From Topomyia yanbarensis (taxonomy: Eukaryota > Arthropoda > Insecta > Diptera > Culicidae): a DNA stretch of 64,000 bases. The position numbers and the translations under genes were made by a program. The DNA is taken from positions 396,445,037 to 396,509,036 of the forward strand of contig NC_080672.1 of assembly GCF_030247195.1 (NCBI RefSeq), in the 5' to 3' direction. This document shows positions 51,198-63,250 of this stretch, piece by piece. How positions within the stretch are numbered: position 1 is the first letter of the stretch; each line of letters begins with the position of its first letter. The notes under the pieces were generated by a model. That model did no database searches. It was not told the origin of the DNA and saw only the letters and a program-made list of their open reading frames with translations.

Positions 51198-52576
51198 TAC
51201 CGTCGTGCGGGGCTACTTTGGATATGTGGGACTACTTTGCACACTTTAGTTTTTCAATATTTACTAACAGATGCGCTTTTATTAGTTTTATTGTGCCTTT
51301 GACGTTTGTAGAGCCATGTCTTTTGAACATGTTGCAAATGCCTTTTATCATTGTTCTTAACACTGTTTACCAAAACAAACAAAGCACTTCAAGGGTCGAT
51401 AAAAGTGATTGGAGGCTCGTAAAATAAGACTATATAAGCTTAACAAAACAGAAAATCTTAAATGTACCGCGACCACATACTGTTTTTCGGAAAAAAAGAA
51501 AAAAAAAAGATAAAAAGTTGCGTTTTCCGTTTATTTCTAGTACGTCAGGATCGGTTTTCATTTATGTGATGAAAAATTGCGTTTTTCGTTTGTTTTTAGT
51601 ATGTAAGGATCGGATTTAATCAGCATTTGAAGATTTTTGTGTCTTTAAAAAAGTTGTTTTTGATATCATTATCAACAATTTTACCGATGATACCAAGCCT
51701 CTAAATAATGTTTTGAGCTTATTCTCCGCAATTATGTCCAAGAGAATAAATTACCAAAATTGTTTTTTCAAGAGATGCTCTGTATTATGTTGTATAATTT
51801 TTTGGAAGACATTGAACCTCCAAAGTTGGTGGTTGCAAAATAGTGTGATCTTGGCCGTGAAAAAACTGGTCGAACCTATATTTCCGAATTCTTGACATAA
51901 AAAGTGCATAACTTGAGAATGTGGCCTTGTGTACTAATTACACCATCAATTTAGCACTCAAATATACGTCATAAATAGCCCCTTATTTCACTTTTTTTAT
52001 TTTGCGAAATTTTCAATCCAACCGTGTGGCTATTTTTATAATTGATAAATCAAAAAATCTTTAAATGCTCTTAAAAAACCTATTCTGACATACTAGATAT
52101 AAACTGATATTGCCATTTTTCATCATTTTTCTATACGAAAAACAATATGCCGTCTCAACCAACTCAAGTTTTTCTGACAAGTGACGTTGTACATGTTAAA
52201 TTAAAATGAATCCCTTATTTTAGAAAATGCGATAAACGCGTGATACTTTATTGTTGAAAACGACTCGGATATCAGTATAAATTAATGATATTTCAATGAA
52301 CGTAAATAAAACTGGTTAATTTTCATTTTATATCGAATTCAAGAAGGGTGCAAAGTAGCCCCCAGCTAGCGCACAAAAAATATTTTTGAACGCAATATGA
52401 ACAACTTTTTTATATGTGAACCAATTTGGCTCATATTTGGCATAAATAATACATACACGATGACGATAAATCGGTGCTGATATGATACAAATCCATCGAT
52501 GATTATTAAAGGAGTTATAATTCGTCAAAATTGAACAATTGATAAAAAGTGCGCAAAGATACCCCGCACGACGGTA
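51198..52576. mobile_element. 1.4-kb element with TACCGTCGTGCGGGG ends
   Basis: The left TIR TACCGTCGTGCGGGG(CTACTTTG) matches, as complement, CCCCGCACGACGGTA at 52562-52576, and GTAGCCCC boxes recur inside both ends (GGGGCTACTTTG near 51209, GCAAAGTAGCCCCC near 52352). Interior frames are short. Non-autonomous DNA element, superfamily unknown. Confidence 0.6.
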
Positions 52577-53002
52577 CCATAAGTTTTATTTCGGTTCAGT
52601 CATAATTATTTTTTATCGGTAGCTTCGAGATAAATAGTGTTCCTATGTGTTCGAATTGAAGGATCCGAGGTGAAGCTCGGACTTTGCTCTCATTTAATCG
52701 TGTGCCAAAAAGTCAGGATGTTTATGTTTACTTCCAGTGGCCCGAACGCCATGTTTAATTTTATAAGCTTAAAACAGATGCACTCAAAATTGTCAAATGT
52801 TCCCACCTTGCTTTCTCTTCATCTTGGTTGCTACTAATACTGTAGTAAATAATTACAGTTAAGTTTCTGTACGATGAAGCGTTAATTTTCGACAACTGAG
52901 TTTGTTTATTTTATTGCAACAATTACTACAATTGCTATTGCGTTTTTTTATCAAACTTTAGTAAAAACAAAAAAAATCAGCTCGATCACAACGTGTTTAT
53001 AT

Positions 53003-53429
53003 TATAGTTACTATATTCATAGTTAGGCGGAGACACTGCGCGGAGCCAATTGAACATGTCAAATGCCGGAGCCAATCGAGCATGACGTCACAAAACATGT
53101 TCTTTTTGGATGTATATAGAAAAGGTATTGTGTTTAAGGTCAAAATTATTTTACTCTTTCCTTGTGATATCGAGTGTAGAGAAACGAAAATAACATAAAA
53201 AAATCTGTAACGCCAAGAGATATAGTATGAAATCATATCATCATATTTTCGAATTGGTTTTTCTATTCGTACATGTAAAGTTCTTACTCACGACGACAAT
53301 GAAATTATTAAGCTAGAGCTTGAACATTTGCATGGGATGTCAGTGTTTTCTTCCTAAAATAAGAGTTGCCAGTTTTCTGGCTTTTGTGTCCGCCTAACTC
53401 TGTATATAGTAGTAACTCTATATACCAGA
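53003..53429. mobile_element. MITE with TATAGTTACTATAT..AGTTAGGCGGAGACAC TIRs
   Basis: About 35 bp at the left (from near 53003 to 53036) match the complement of the right end (near 53386-53429), for example AGTTAGGCGGAGACAC against TGTGTCCGCCTAACT. The interior holds a short direct repeat GGAGCCAAT (twice, 53042 and 53069). No ORF. Confidence 0.65.
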
Positions 53430-54319
53430 CATTCTCCTGGATTGCTGTGTGTAAAAGTATAGTATGTAGTGGGTGATTTTATCAATTCTATAAAGTAATA
53501 GTAAATTTTTAGTTCTGAGCCGTTTTAGAGTCGGTGAAAATTTGGTTACACAAAACGAAAAGAGTGGCCTTTAAAAATATTTTGATGAGCATTCTTGAAT
53601 TGATATACCGATCACAAGTAGAACATTCTTGAGCTGCTGGTTCCAGTTTTTGTTAAACTGGATTAATGTCAAACGCAAAGATAAATTATGAGTCACAGCG
53701 AGAGAATCTTCTACTAGTTCTACTCTCATTATATTTTCATTGTAGTTTTACAACATCAGATTTCTTAGCTACTGCTTCACAATTGCCCAGTATCTTTCGA
53801 TTTATCGATTTATTTATCTTGATGACTCTATACAACTATTGAATGTCAAATTAGGTGAAAACACCCTTGAAAACACCTTAGAATCACAGTCTTGACTAAA
53901 AGAGACAGTCAACGATTTTGAAGACACTCCCTGCTCTGGTTCATAATCCCGGCTGTGACATAACTCTTACTTCGTTGGCCACAACTGCAGATTGCTTGCC
54001 ACACCAAGAAAAAACTCCTGGCAAATTTCGAGCTATTGGTTGTTTGTATTTTTCAGCGATATTAAATTTATCTCTAGCGACAAATAAATAAACTCGCAAA
54101 ACCGTGGCGCTAACTGTCCCGAATCGTTTCTAAGTTTGCAATGGGGATAATTTTGAATTCTTGCGAGGTGCGAGCGGAATTTTCTTACGTTTGCTTGGCC
54201 AAATTTTCTGGTTATGTTAATTTATAGAAAGAAATCTCACTGAATTTACCAAACCATTTAAAAAAACACTTCTTTCGGAGAAAGATTTATGGTGCATTTT
54301 TTGTGGATAGCATTAAGGA

Positions 54320-54335
54320 GGGGGGGGGGGGGGGG
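54320..54335 (+). repeat. Poly(G) run of 16
   Basis: A pure G run on the plus strand, sixteen long. It mirrors the C run at 43590-43611; both are mononucleotide microsatellites that may be unstable or under-called in assembly. Confidence 0.8.
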
Positions 54336-54439
54336 TTCTCATTCAAATGATCAAAACATAAGCGAAAATTGGATTTTTTTGAGGGCCGATGAAAAACCAT
54401 AGAACGAAACAGTTTTAGGATTGAAAAGCTTATATTTTC

Positions 54440-55220
54440 GTCTTCATTTACAAATCTTTTCAAGACGAAAAATAGGATGGCGTCTGTGGTGCCGTTCTGT
54501 TAAGCGTGGAATTTCAAAATTGCGTACAATCTGCTGCCTCAGGATCGATCTGAAACACAAAACTAATAATAAGGCTCTTACGTAAACTAAATTTTTAGAG
54601 GAATGACATAAGAACGGGTAAACTATTTCAAATTTGACGTAATGGTGAGATCTCAACTTTGAAACCGATTTGTAGCCCTCTTTCCACTTTAATGCTTCAC
54701 TAATTTTAGTGAATACAAAGAATTTGTAGATTTTATAGGTCATTTCTCTAATGAAAAATATTTTCTTTCGAGAGGTCAAATAATGAAGTCTCTCAATTGA
54801 ATCATTTTCAAATGAGATTGTAGGCAGTTTTTAAAAATCATTTTTTTGTGATAAAGCCGTTTAAAGTTTTGAGAGCACTTTCGATGGTAGAACGTCAATA
54901 TTTGTAAAAATTACATGGAATTATGGGTTCTGGATATCGCTGTTTACGAATCTGAAGTCAGTTTTTCGAAATTCAAAATAGCTGATCCAATATGGCGGAC
55001 CCCCCATTAAGAAAAATGGGTTTTGCGATTTATAAACACGAATTTGAGTTAATGTGCATCAATATAAAAAAATTAAAAAGGGCGATTCCAATATGGCGGA
55101 CTAAAATGTGACTAACAAATTTGACCAAAAATTTTCGTATTTCACCGTTTTTTGTGGTTGTTTGATAACTCACGATTAGTCTGCGATGCCTCTAAAGCCG
55201 TGAAATACGTTCTCGAGTCC
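54440..55220 (-). repeat. Inverted copy of the 40500-41240 dispersed repeat
   Basis: Shares CCAATATGGCGG boxes, AATTATGGGTTCTGG-type segment and a CACGATTAGTCTGCGATGCC box with the complement of the other copy. Non-coding; orientation opposite to its partner. Confidence 0.65.
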
Positions 55221-55225
55221 TGTAC

Positions 55226-55700
55226 CTACTCTTCAAGACCATTCCGAAAATACCCATAATGATTTGGTTATAGCGGATTTCGCTAAACCGGAAGTTGCCA
55301 TCTTGGATTTCAAAATGGCGTCAAAATCAATTTCGCACACCTACTCTTCAAGACCATTCCGAAAATACCCATATTGTCGGGGTGTGGGCTATAAGGAGTC
55401 TTGCAGACCCGTCTCTTCCATCTTTCCGAAAATCTTCTAAGTCTTTTGCATTCAAAAGGACTTAGAATATTTTTTGCAAAAACCGTGTTAATTGCAAAAT
55501 CCGCGCAAAATAAAAACTGCCAAAATTCTTCTAAGTTCTTTGCATTTAAAAGGACTTAGAAATTATTTTCAGAAAAAAGTTTTGCATTCAAAACGGCTTA
55601 GAATATTTTTTGCAAAATCGCATTGTAATTGCGAAATCCGTGCAAAAAAAAAAACTTCTAAAAATATTCTAAGTCTTTTGCTGAAAGTTTTTTACGCGGG
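55226..55700 (+). repeat. Two decayed tandem repeats (about 114 bp and about 105 bp)
   Basis: ACCTACTCTTCAAGACCATT followed by CCGAAAATACCCAT occurs at about 55224 and 55338. Immediately after, three copies of a unit built on TTCTAAGTC..TTTGCATTCAAAAGGACTTAGAA follow between about 55430 and 55690. The unit contains a palindromic CTAAGTCCTTTTG / CAAAAGGACTTAG-type hairpin. Confidence 0.55.
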
Positions 55701-56339
55701 TTTTTCGAATTTACGCGTTTTTTAGTCATTTTTACTTTTTAGCAATAATAATTTTATTTGTCACTGGCACTGTCAAACATCATATCGCTATTCCTGCAGT
55801 AACATTGCGTACGATGCAAAAAGTCAGAATCAACCAATCATGAGCTGGACCATTCTGACGTAAAACTGGAACAAAAACGTCCCCCCTATTGTCACGTCTT
55901 GTCTTAGCTTCCACCAAGGAGTTCGCCATGATGGATGGGGTTAGATACTGACGGGGAGGGAGGGTTTCTGAAGTAATCCCTGTCCATCTATCTAAATTGA
56001 TATAAAAAGTAACACTTTATTGCATTTAGATTTGCCAGCACACGAACGAATGAAACGGCAATGATTTGACAATAAAATACTGATGAGTTATTTGATTGTA
56101 TTTGACAAAAATCAAATACCACGATTAGTGTCCGACCAAAAATTGGCTTCCGATACTGTAATCAATCGCATTGTAAATGATAACGACTCATTTATCTTTA
56201 TGCTCCTTGTGGAGCAGAAAAAAAACTTCGCATTAATTTATTATGTCATTCTATTCTCGAAAGAAATGAAACATCTTGAAAATGAGCGGTGTATTGGGGT
56301 AAGGTCTCTAATGCACTCTTGAAAAAAGTACCGAATAGA

Positions 56340-56550
56340 ATGTTGGGGGCTCTTTACAAATCTCTTTACACTCATTAGAGTCCAGGTTTTGGAGCTGTTT
56401 AAACTCTATATAAAGAAAAGCACACACACACATACAGACATGGTCCAATTCGTCCAGCTGAGTCGATTTGTATATGAGACTGGACGCTCCAGGTTTAAAC
56501 GAGTACGTTAGATTTCTTTCATGAGAAATGTAAAAAAATGTTTTCCAATA
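56340..56550 (+). repeat. Dispersed repeat, copy B (related to 4370-4620)
   Basis: Order of boxes (GTCCAGGTTTTGGAGCTGTT, ACACACATACAGACATGG, TCGTCCAGCTGAGTCG) as in copy A, with an ACAC microsatellite in the middle. Adjoins the piggyBac-type element that begins at 56551. Confidence 0.5.
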
Positions 56551-57534
56551 TTAACCCTAGAACGTTGCACTTGCGTTTTCCACCCTAGAACATTGCACTG
56601 AGGTATAAATGTACCCCACGCATTTGATCGCAATTTTCGCAGGTAAGAATGCGAATAATAGAAATGTTTACTACATCATTTTCTTCGTTTTTTAATTGCG
56701 AAAACAGCTGTGTAAGCGAAAGTAAGTAATTTATTGAATCAATGATACATAAATTGGTTTGAACCAAAAAAGTGAAAAACTCGCGGTTTGGACTTTTTTC
56801 ACAAAAATTACAATAACTTTGCGAATTTTCAACCGATTTGAAAAAAATCAAATGATTCTAAAAGTTGAAAGAATGGTCTTGAAACGGTATAAAAAAGAAT
56901 TTGATAGTTTTAAAGAAAGTGCAATTATTTTGAGGAGTGAAAGTTTAAAAATCGTGTTTTGGAAAATACCACGAAATGGGGTGGAAATTGAAATGAAAAA
57001 ATATTTCTGACCAGTAATACATTGATAACACGCAACGTTACTGTTACAGCAGTTATTGTGCGCAAATTATACTAGCGAGCCATTTCTATGAAAAACTATA
57101 AAAAATAAACAATAAAACAATAAAAATCAGCAAAAATGAGAACGATTTTTTTGCTCCGCTTCAATATTAAATTAAATAAATTAAATAAATGATTAAAAAC
57201 GATTATATAATACTAATTGTTACTTACGTAGTAAAACAACCAGTATTTAAACTGGTATTGTCACGAATCACATTTCCACTAACAGCACGAAACCTGACGA
57301 AACACTAACGGCAACCGTGCACTAGGGTACAAATGAACCCCACGCCAACTTTGACACCTGCTTCCACATGGCTGTAAGCAAACTGGCTATACCACCTTTT
57401 CCTACTCTTACTAAGAACTCTAAATTGAGTTATGGTTAGGGTCCCAGGTCGGTAAATGCCGAATTCTCGTTTTCACACGGCTCCAAAAAAGGCGTGGGGT
57501 ATAATTTTACCCCAGTGCAACGTTCTAGGGTTAA
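56551..57534. mobile_element. Non-autonomous piggyBac-type element (MITE)
   Basis: The ends read TTAACCCTAGAACGTTGCAC and GTGCAACGTTCTAGGGTTAA, exact inverted repeats with TTAA at both edges (56551-56554 and 57531-57534). TTAA target sites and CCCTAG-type TIRs define the piggyBac superfamily. A second partial terminal copy (CCCTAGAACATTGCACTG) sits just inside the left end, so the left TIR is duplicated. GTACCCCACGC and GCGTGGGGTA subterminal boxes are also paired. The 976-bp body has no transposase. Confidence 0.85.
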
Positions 57535-57749
57535 ATCGGTTTCCTGATTTTTTTTTAAAGAAAACGAAAACTGTTTACATTTCGAACCGAAACCACAAAA
57601 TAATCAACTAAACTTCTAGTCCCATAAATAGCGCACCTCAATAGAATTGATTACGTGCAATCTTCTTTGCCATTATTTGAATAAATTACGAACATCAAAC
57701 AGCGGTCAAACCTTTTACAATAACAAAACAGAAGGCACGTTGCCTGCCG

Positions 57750-58400
57750 CTGATGCAAAACAAGGGTAAAATTAACTCACTTGACTACACGCGATCCGCA
57801 TTTTCATTCTCAGAACCAAAAATCCCGCAGTTTTTCTCCCCCCACCCAGTCGATCCATCCGTTCTATCACCACGCAATGTCAATTTAAAGGTCCTCTTTC
57901 ATCACCATCACTACCACCGGCTAGCACGCTTCCAATCGTCGGGCATCCCGCGCATCGAGATGAATCATTTACCCGTGAAATGATGGCTACATTGCAGCAG
58001 CAGAACGCCAAGTATTATAGGTGCCGGTCGACCGACCGAACCGATTGCCCGAAACGAGACGGCCTGTTGAAGCTGCAACTCGACATCGCATCAGTCAGCG
58101 TCTGGAAACGTGATTAGATTACGAACCATCTCGCCTCGTATAGTGTCCCTAGGTCACACTACCGGTTGACGATACTGCGGCGGAGAGCATTTGTTTTCAA
58201 ACGTTTTCCCTACCGCAGAGTACTGGGTCCGCGTTTGCTGGAAGTGTTTTTGGACCATTATCAGTTGAACTGCGACCGTGAGATGATGTAGAAGCCCGCT
58301 ACCCTAGCAGCTGCAGTTTCTGGTTGGAATAGTAATCTATAATAGGGCTAGACCAGCAGGCCCAGGTTAAATGTTATCGAATGCGACCGGCATCAACTCA
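57750..58400. other. GC-richer unique segment, possible non-coding exon or promoter
   Basis: It differs from the flanks by balanced composition and lack of repeats. A TCAGTCAGC initiator match near 58090 and CAGCAGCAG codon-like run near 57995 are present. The 77-codon frame at 57753-57983 contains HHHH-type residues but no motif. I cannot assign it to a gene. Confidence 0.3.
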
Positions 58401-59439
58401 ACCCGAATAGAACGATCCGGTTGGAACGGGGGGCGTTCGAAGGAGGAGTGGATTAGGATTGCTAGTCTTCGGAGTTTGGACTCTCTTTTAATGTTATGTT
58501 TATGTTGCTATATAAAATGTGATTATAATCACATTCGAAGTAGTTACATAAACTGAGTGAAATCTTTAAATAAAGCACAACCAACAATTGTGATAAGAAA
58601 ATAATGTGTGCTCAGATGCACAAAGCGAGTTTTTTTATACCAAAACCACTTTGCTTCCTCTTTTCAAAAGTACGAATGCTTCTCAAGAGAGTAGCCTGCT
58701 ATAGGAAGTAGAATAGAGACTGTATTTCGAAATTTTTCGTACGGTGAAGAAATCACATAGCTTTTAGAAATTTTACGCATATTTGTGTACATATTTAAAA
58801 AGCTTTAATATTTTTGTTAATAAATTGGGTCAATAAATGACGAATAGTTTTCTTCTTTTTTACATTCCTGGATTCCTAACTGATTTGCTACGTAAATGAA
58901 AACAATTTCTTACTTGACAAGGTTTTGGCCACATGGGTTAGCACCTTTGACAGTTAACCCAGCAAACTAAAAACGTGAAAAAAAAGTTCGGCTACGTATA
59001 GAGCCGTAGCGTTCGCTTGGCCTGGTTGGCCTCCGCCAAGGGCGGCAACCTTAGGGAAGCGCTAAAATCTTGATCTGTTTTATAAAATTAATGAGGTTAA
59101 GTCATAAAATAAGTCAGGATAGGAGTATCATTCCGAGGTAGACACAAAATTATTGTTTGAAAGTCGAACTGAAAAAGAAAGCCAATGCAGACAGCAAAAA
59201 GGCACATAAGTGAGACTCTACCAAAGGCGCCAGAAGACTACGCTACGGTTCTCTTAGTCCAGAATAAACAACGAAAAAGACAAAGACTTCAAAACTCAAC
59301 AAAAATAGCGAAAATTATTGCAAACTTTCTCTGCTCGTTTTCTTAGTTTCATAGAATCAAGGGAAACGGTAATGTGGTCATGGGTAGTAAAACAAAGCTT
59401 ACAAAGCTGTAGCAAAGATCATAGGGCCTCATTTTGTCT

Positions 59440-60020
59440 CGTCCAGTGCGTTTGTCACTCAAAATCTTCACGCACTGGAGCAAGGGGTCATTAAAATAGA
59501 CGATCCCATTCTACAGTAGATCCACATATGCCAAGTTCGAATCGATAACTACACCATCGATCTCAACTTTGTGAACGGGTATGTAAACGCGTTAGTTCTT
59601 CATGAAAGTATTGTAGCCAGTACGTTATATGTTTGCTTTAGACAAAATATCACAATTCTGAGCTTATCTGGGCGAACTTTCGAGATATCTGACACAGCTG
59701 AATATTTATGCGTCTTGGGGAATATTAGACTACTTCGCGGATAAACGTGACCCGAAGAAGATTGGATACGGTCGAACCCAGTTCAATGTGTTTGATTTTA
59801 AATGGAAACACGGAGTCTTTGGCGACGAATCTTGTTTGACATCCATTTTAGGATCATTTTGCTTAATTCAGGAGAGTTTTTTTATACACGAAAAAAGTGC
59901 CAGAAACAAAGAGAAATCTGAAGAATAGGAAGGAAGAGACAGAAATCATAAGGGATATAATTTAAAAGACAAGTCTAAATCTGATAGTAAAAGAATAAAG
60001 TGGTCATCTATCTTCACACG
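59440..60020 (+). repeat. Dispersed GDYT repeat, copy 2 (interrupted)
   Basis: Colinear with 14990-15540. Conserved are ACTACACCATCGATCTCAAC, GAGCTTATCTGGGCGAAC and AAGAGACAGAAATCA. The frame equivalent to copy 1 has a stop in the QQ/LQ region near 59517, so this copy is not coding. Confidence 0.5.
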
Positions 60021-61739
60021 ATATATGGCTGGGTGCAACCTATTTTATTAGAAACTGGAACGAAGAATATGCTGAAGCTGCGTGAAGGAGGTCCGAGCGA
60101 TCCAATTGGTGCAAACTGCCGGCTAGGATGGAGGATTTATGGGTGTATTCCTGACCAACAGTGATGGCATTTCACCCTAGTGATGCACTGGCGCGTAAGT
60201 GTGATGCCTACACAGAGGATACAATGATTGATCACACACCACAGAAAAAAGCAGAACGCTCTTTCTTTCGGAGCTGTATAGACCGATTTCAAGTGTGCGC
60301 TGGTGTTGAGGTAGTTGGGTGCCAGATAGCCGTGCTCTCTTGCTCTTTAAATTCTCTGTGGCGCGCTCAGATAAAGTCACCACCGCGCGCGCCCTAGAGT
60401 CGCTGTGGTGTATTCACTGGCGTGGTTTCACTGGCGTGTATTCACTGGCGTGTGATCTTTGGTTTGTTTTCGTCTTACAAGCGGCATTGCGAGTGAGATT
60501 GATTTGATTTGCACAGGTTGTTGCGTTGTGTTGTGTGGATGGTGGTAGCTTATTTCAAGCTTATATTATTTTCTACTGAAGATTTCATACAAGTTGCTTG
60601 GTAAAGCGAACGAGTTTATAAAGTATTGTTACACTACCTGCAAAACTAAAAGTACTCGGTCCTCGGAGCAAATTGGGAAAACTTTTTACGTATCATCGTA
60701 TAGAGAGTTTCATAATGACCAGAGGCACCTGATATGCAAACTCGTGTTATAAGTATTAATAGTTTTATTATAACTTAATCCTACAAGTTTAAAACGAAAT
60801 CTTAGATTTCGTCGTCAGGCTTGACATATTCAGTAAAATTAGGTATACGCTTGTGACGATAATTAATTTACATACAACATCACAATTGAGCGTACACCCG
60901 TTATTCATTCGTTTATTTGTCTATTATTTTGCGTGGAAATCGTTTAAACAGCAGGCGAAAGCGAATGTTTCAAGAGCATGGGAGCTAGGACCGGGATTCT
61001 GCGCGTCAATGAGCGAAATAAATTGGCTCAGTTTCGGGGTCAAGAAAAAAGGCCACTAGTGTTCATGCTTATTTTAAATGAACAATGAATCTTGTGTTCC
61101 ATAAAAGGATGTTATAAATGGGTCAGCAGCAACAATGTTTATTATACGTATTCTGGATTTTTGCGTCAGTTAGTATTTTAGACCGTAATTATAATGCACG
61201 GATTCATTGCACGTAATATCAACAGCAAAACAAAGTATTAGGTATCTGGTAGTATCTGTCGGAATCTCTGTCAATCTCTATGAAATTTTCGTGTTTTCAA
61301 GTAACAAGTAAGGTGTTTCCTCAAGTTTAAACAAGCGATTTTTGTGTGAGAAATTATTCCTCATTATAACTTTCTTGAATGAGGTGTTTTATCAAAAAGG
61401 TAGTGTTGGGAAAATATCAAAATATCAATGTTCACAACAGAATCTTTTCATCGCCGATTTTCTAATAAAAAGTTCACTGATATAAAATATCGCTACGGAA
61501 AAAATCGTCAGTGAACTTCAAGAGTGCCGATGTTTGGGAACATTATTCGGTTCAAGCAAATATCGGAAGAAGAAAAGATCGCTTGCGAACTTTTATATCA
61601 ACGAAAATATAGAAAAAAAATTCGCCTTATGAAAACATCTTGCACGATCTTCGAACAGGGGATTTCCGAGGGATTTTCAAAGATTCCAAAAACCTGTAGA
61701 TTAACATGATATAAAAACTACGTTCTATAATATTACGGC

Positions 61740-61810
61740 GATAGCTCAATAGGATAAAGCGTCAGGCTACTTTAGTGTCAACGAAGCTTTCTTCAGAAGC
61801 CATCGTGTAA
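61740..61810 (+). ncRNA. Weak tRNA-like sequence (possible SINE or relic)
   Basis: GGCGATAGCTCAATAGGATA resembles an A box (TRGCNNAGYNGG) and the ends CGATAGC/AGCCATCG can pair, but no convincing B box or anticodon stem was found. It may be a decayed tRNA-derived SINE head. Low confidence. Confidence 0.2.
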
Positions 61811-61878
61811 AAAAAAATTCATCAATCGACAGAATTAAAATGGGAAAGAATTAAAATGGTGCTTGAATGGTATGTTGT

Positions 61879-62278
<400 letters not shown>

Positions 62279-62639
62279 AAAAAAGCAAATTCTGGTATGG
62301 TGGCCGGTTCTTAACAACCCGTTGTTTGTATGACCGAGTATGAAAGTTATATATAGTTGAGCTAATGTATCTATAGTTGCATGTCCCATAGGAGCCGTAA
62401 TTAGCAATGGCTATATTAATGATACATGGTAGTGGTAATGGTACAAGAAGTTTCACATACATAAATTGGTAAATAAACAATCTTAACATTTTTTTTATCA
62501 TTTTTGGGATTAAATGCTTTCGTTTAATATATTGACATCGCCCATAGAACTTTTCATCGATTTTTTAGCAGAATTTTCTTAAAGCATCAGCGGCTGCTCG
62601 TTCAGTGGGCCATAAGCGCGACTTCCAGAGGGTTAATGA

Positions 62640-63250
62640 GATATATAACATTACTTTATTGCAAAAAAATGATTTATTCGAGTAATTTCGTCACAAGATG
62701 GCGGCTGTGCAGCACTTTCCCGTCGGGGAGTTTTTTGGAAGGGGTCCACGGCCGGAACTCTCTGTCCCATAATTTTTGATCCAGAGCCAAAAACCAAAGC
62801 TTTTTAAACTTCTTAGAACGACAGCAAGCAGCATAAGTAAGATTTTTTCTATGTCTTGATTTTTCGCGAAATGGCACATTTTTTAGTCGAAAAACGCTGA
62901 AAATGTGTTAAAAATCGACACAAAATTTGCTTATTAAAAATTATGCAATGAAACAATTAAATACCACGTACGGAGAAAGTAATCTTGAAAATGCTGTAAA
63001 AATTTTAAGCTGATCAAAAATCATTTGTTCGAGTTACATTTCCGGCCAGATCAAAAAAAAATATTTCGAGAAAAACACGGTTAACGTTTTCAGTATACTC
63101 GAGGTATACATAAGAGGCGTTGCGAAAAAAATTGAATATTTATTTATTGTTTTCGCGATTCATTTTTTGGAATATCATTTTCAGCATCCTAAAGCACCAG
63201 TAAACAAAATTCAACCAGTAAATAAAAATTAAATGTTTTAAAAAATCTAC
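62640..63250. repeat. AT-rich interior of the long-TIR element
   Basis: Holds TTATTCGAGTAATTTCGTCAC and a paired AAATCATTTGTTCGAGTTAC box. Frames of 60-67 codons on the minus strand lack any motif. No transposase can be supported. Confidence 0.4.

Noticed and set aside
55226..55700. CRISPR-like array
   Set aside because: Only two or three long diverged units with no constant short repeat and unique spacers; the context is eukaryotic.
61740..61810. Genuine tRNA gene
   Set aside because: A-box-like start and partial acceptor pairing only; no B box, no anticodon arm of correct geometry.
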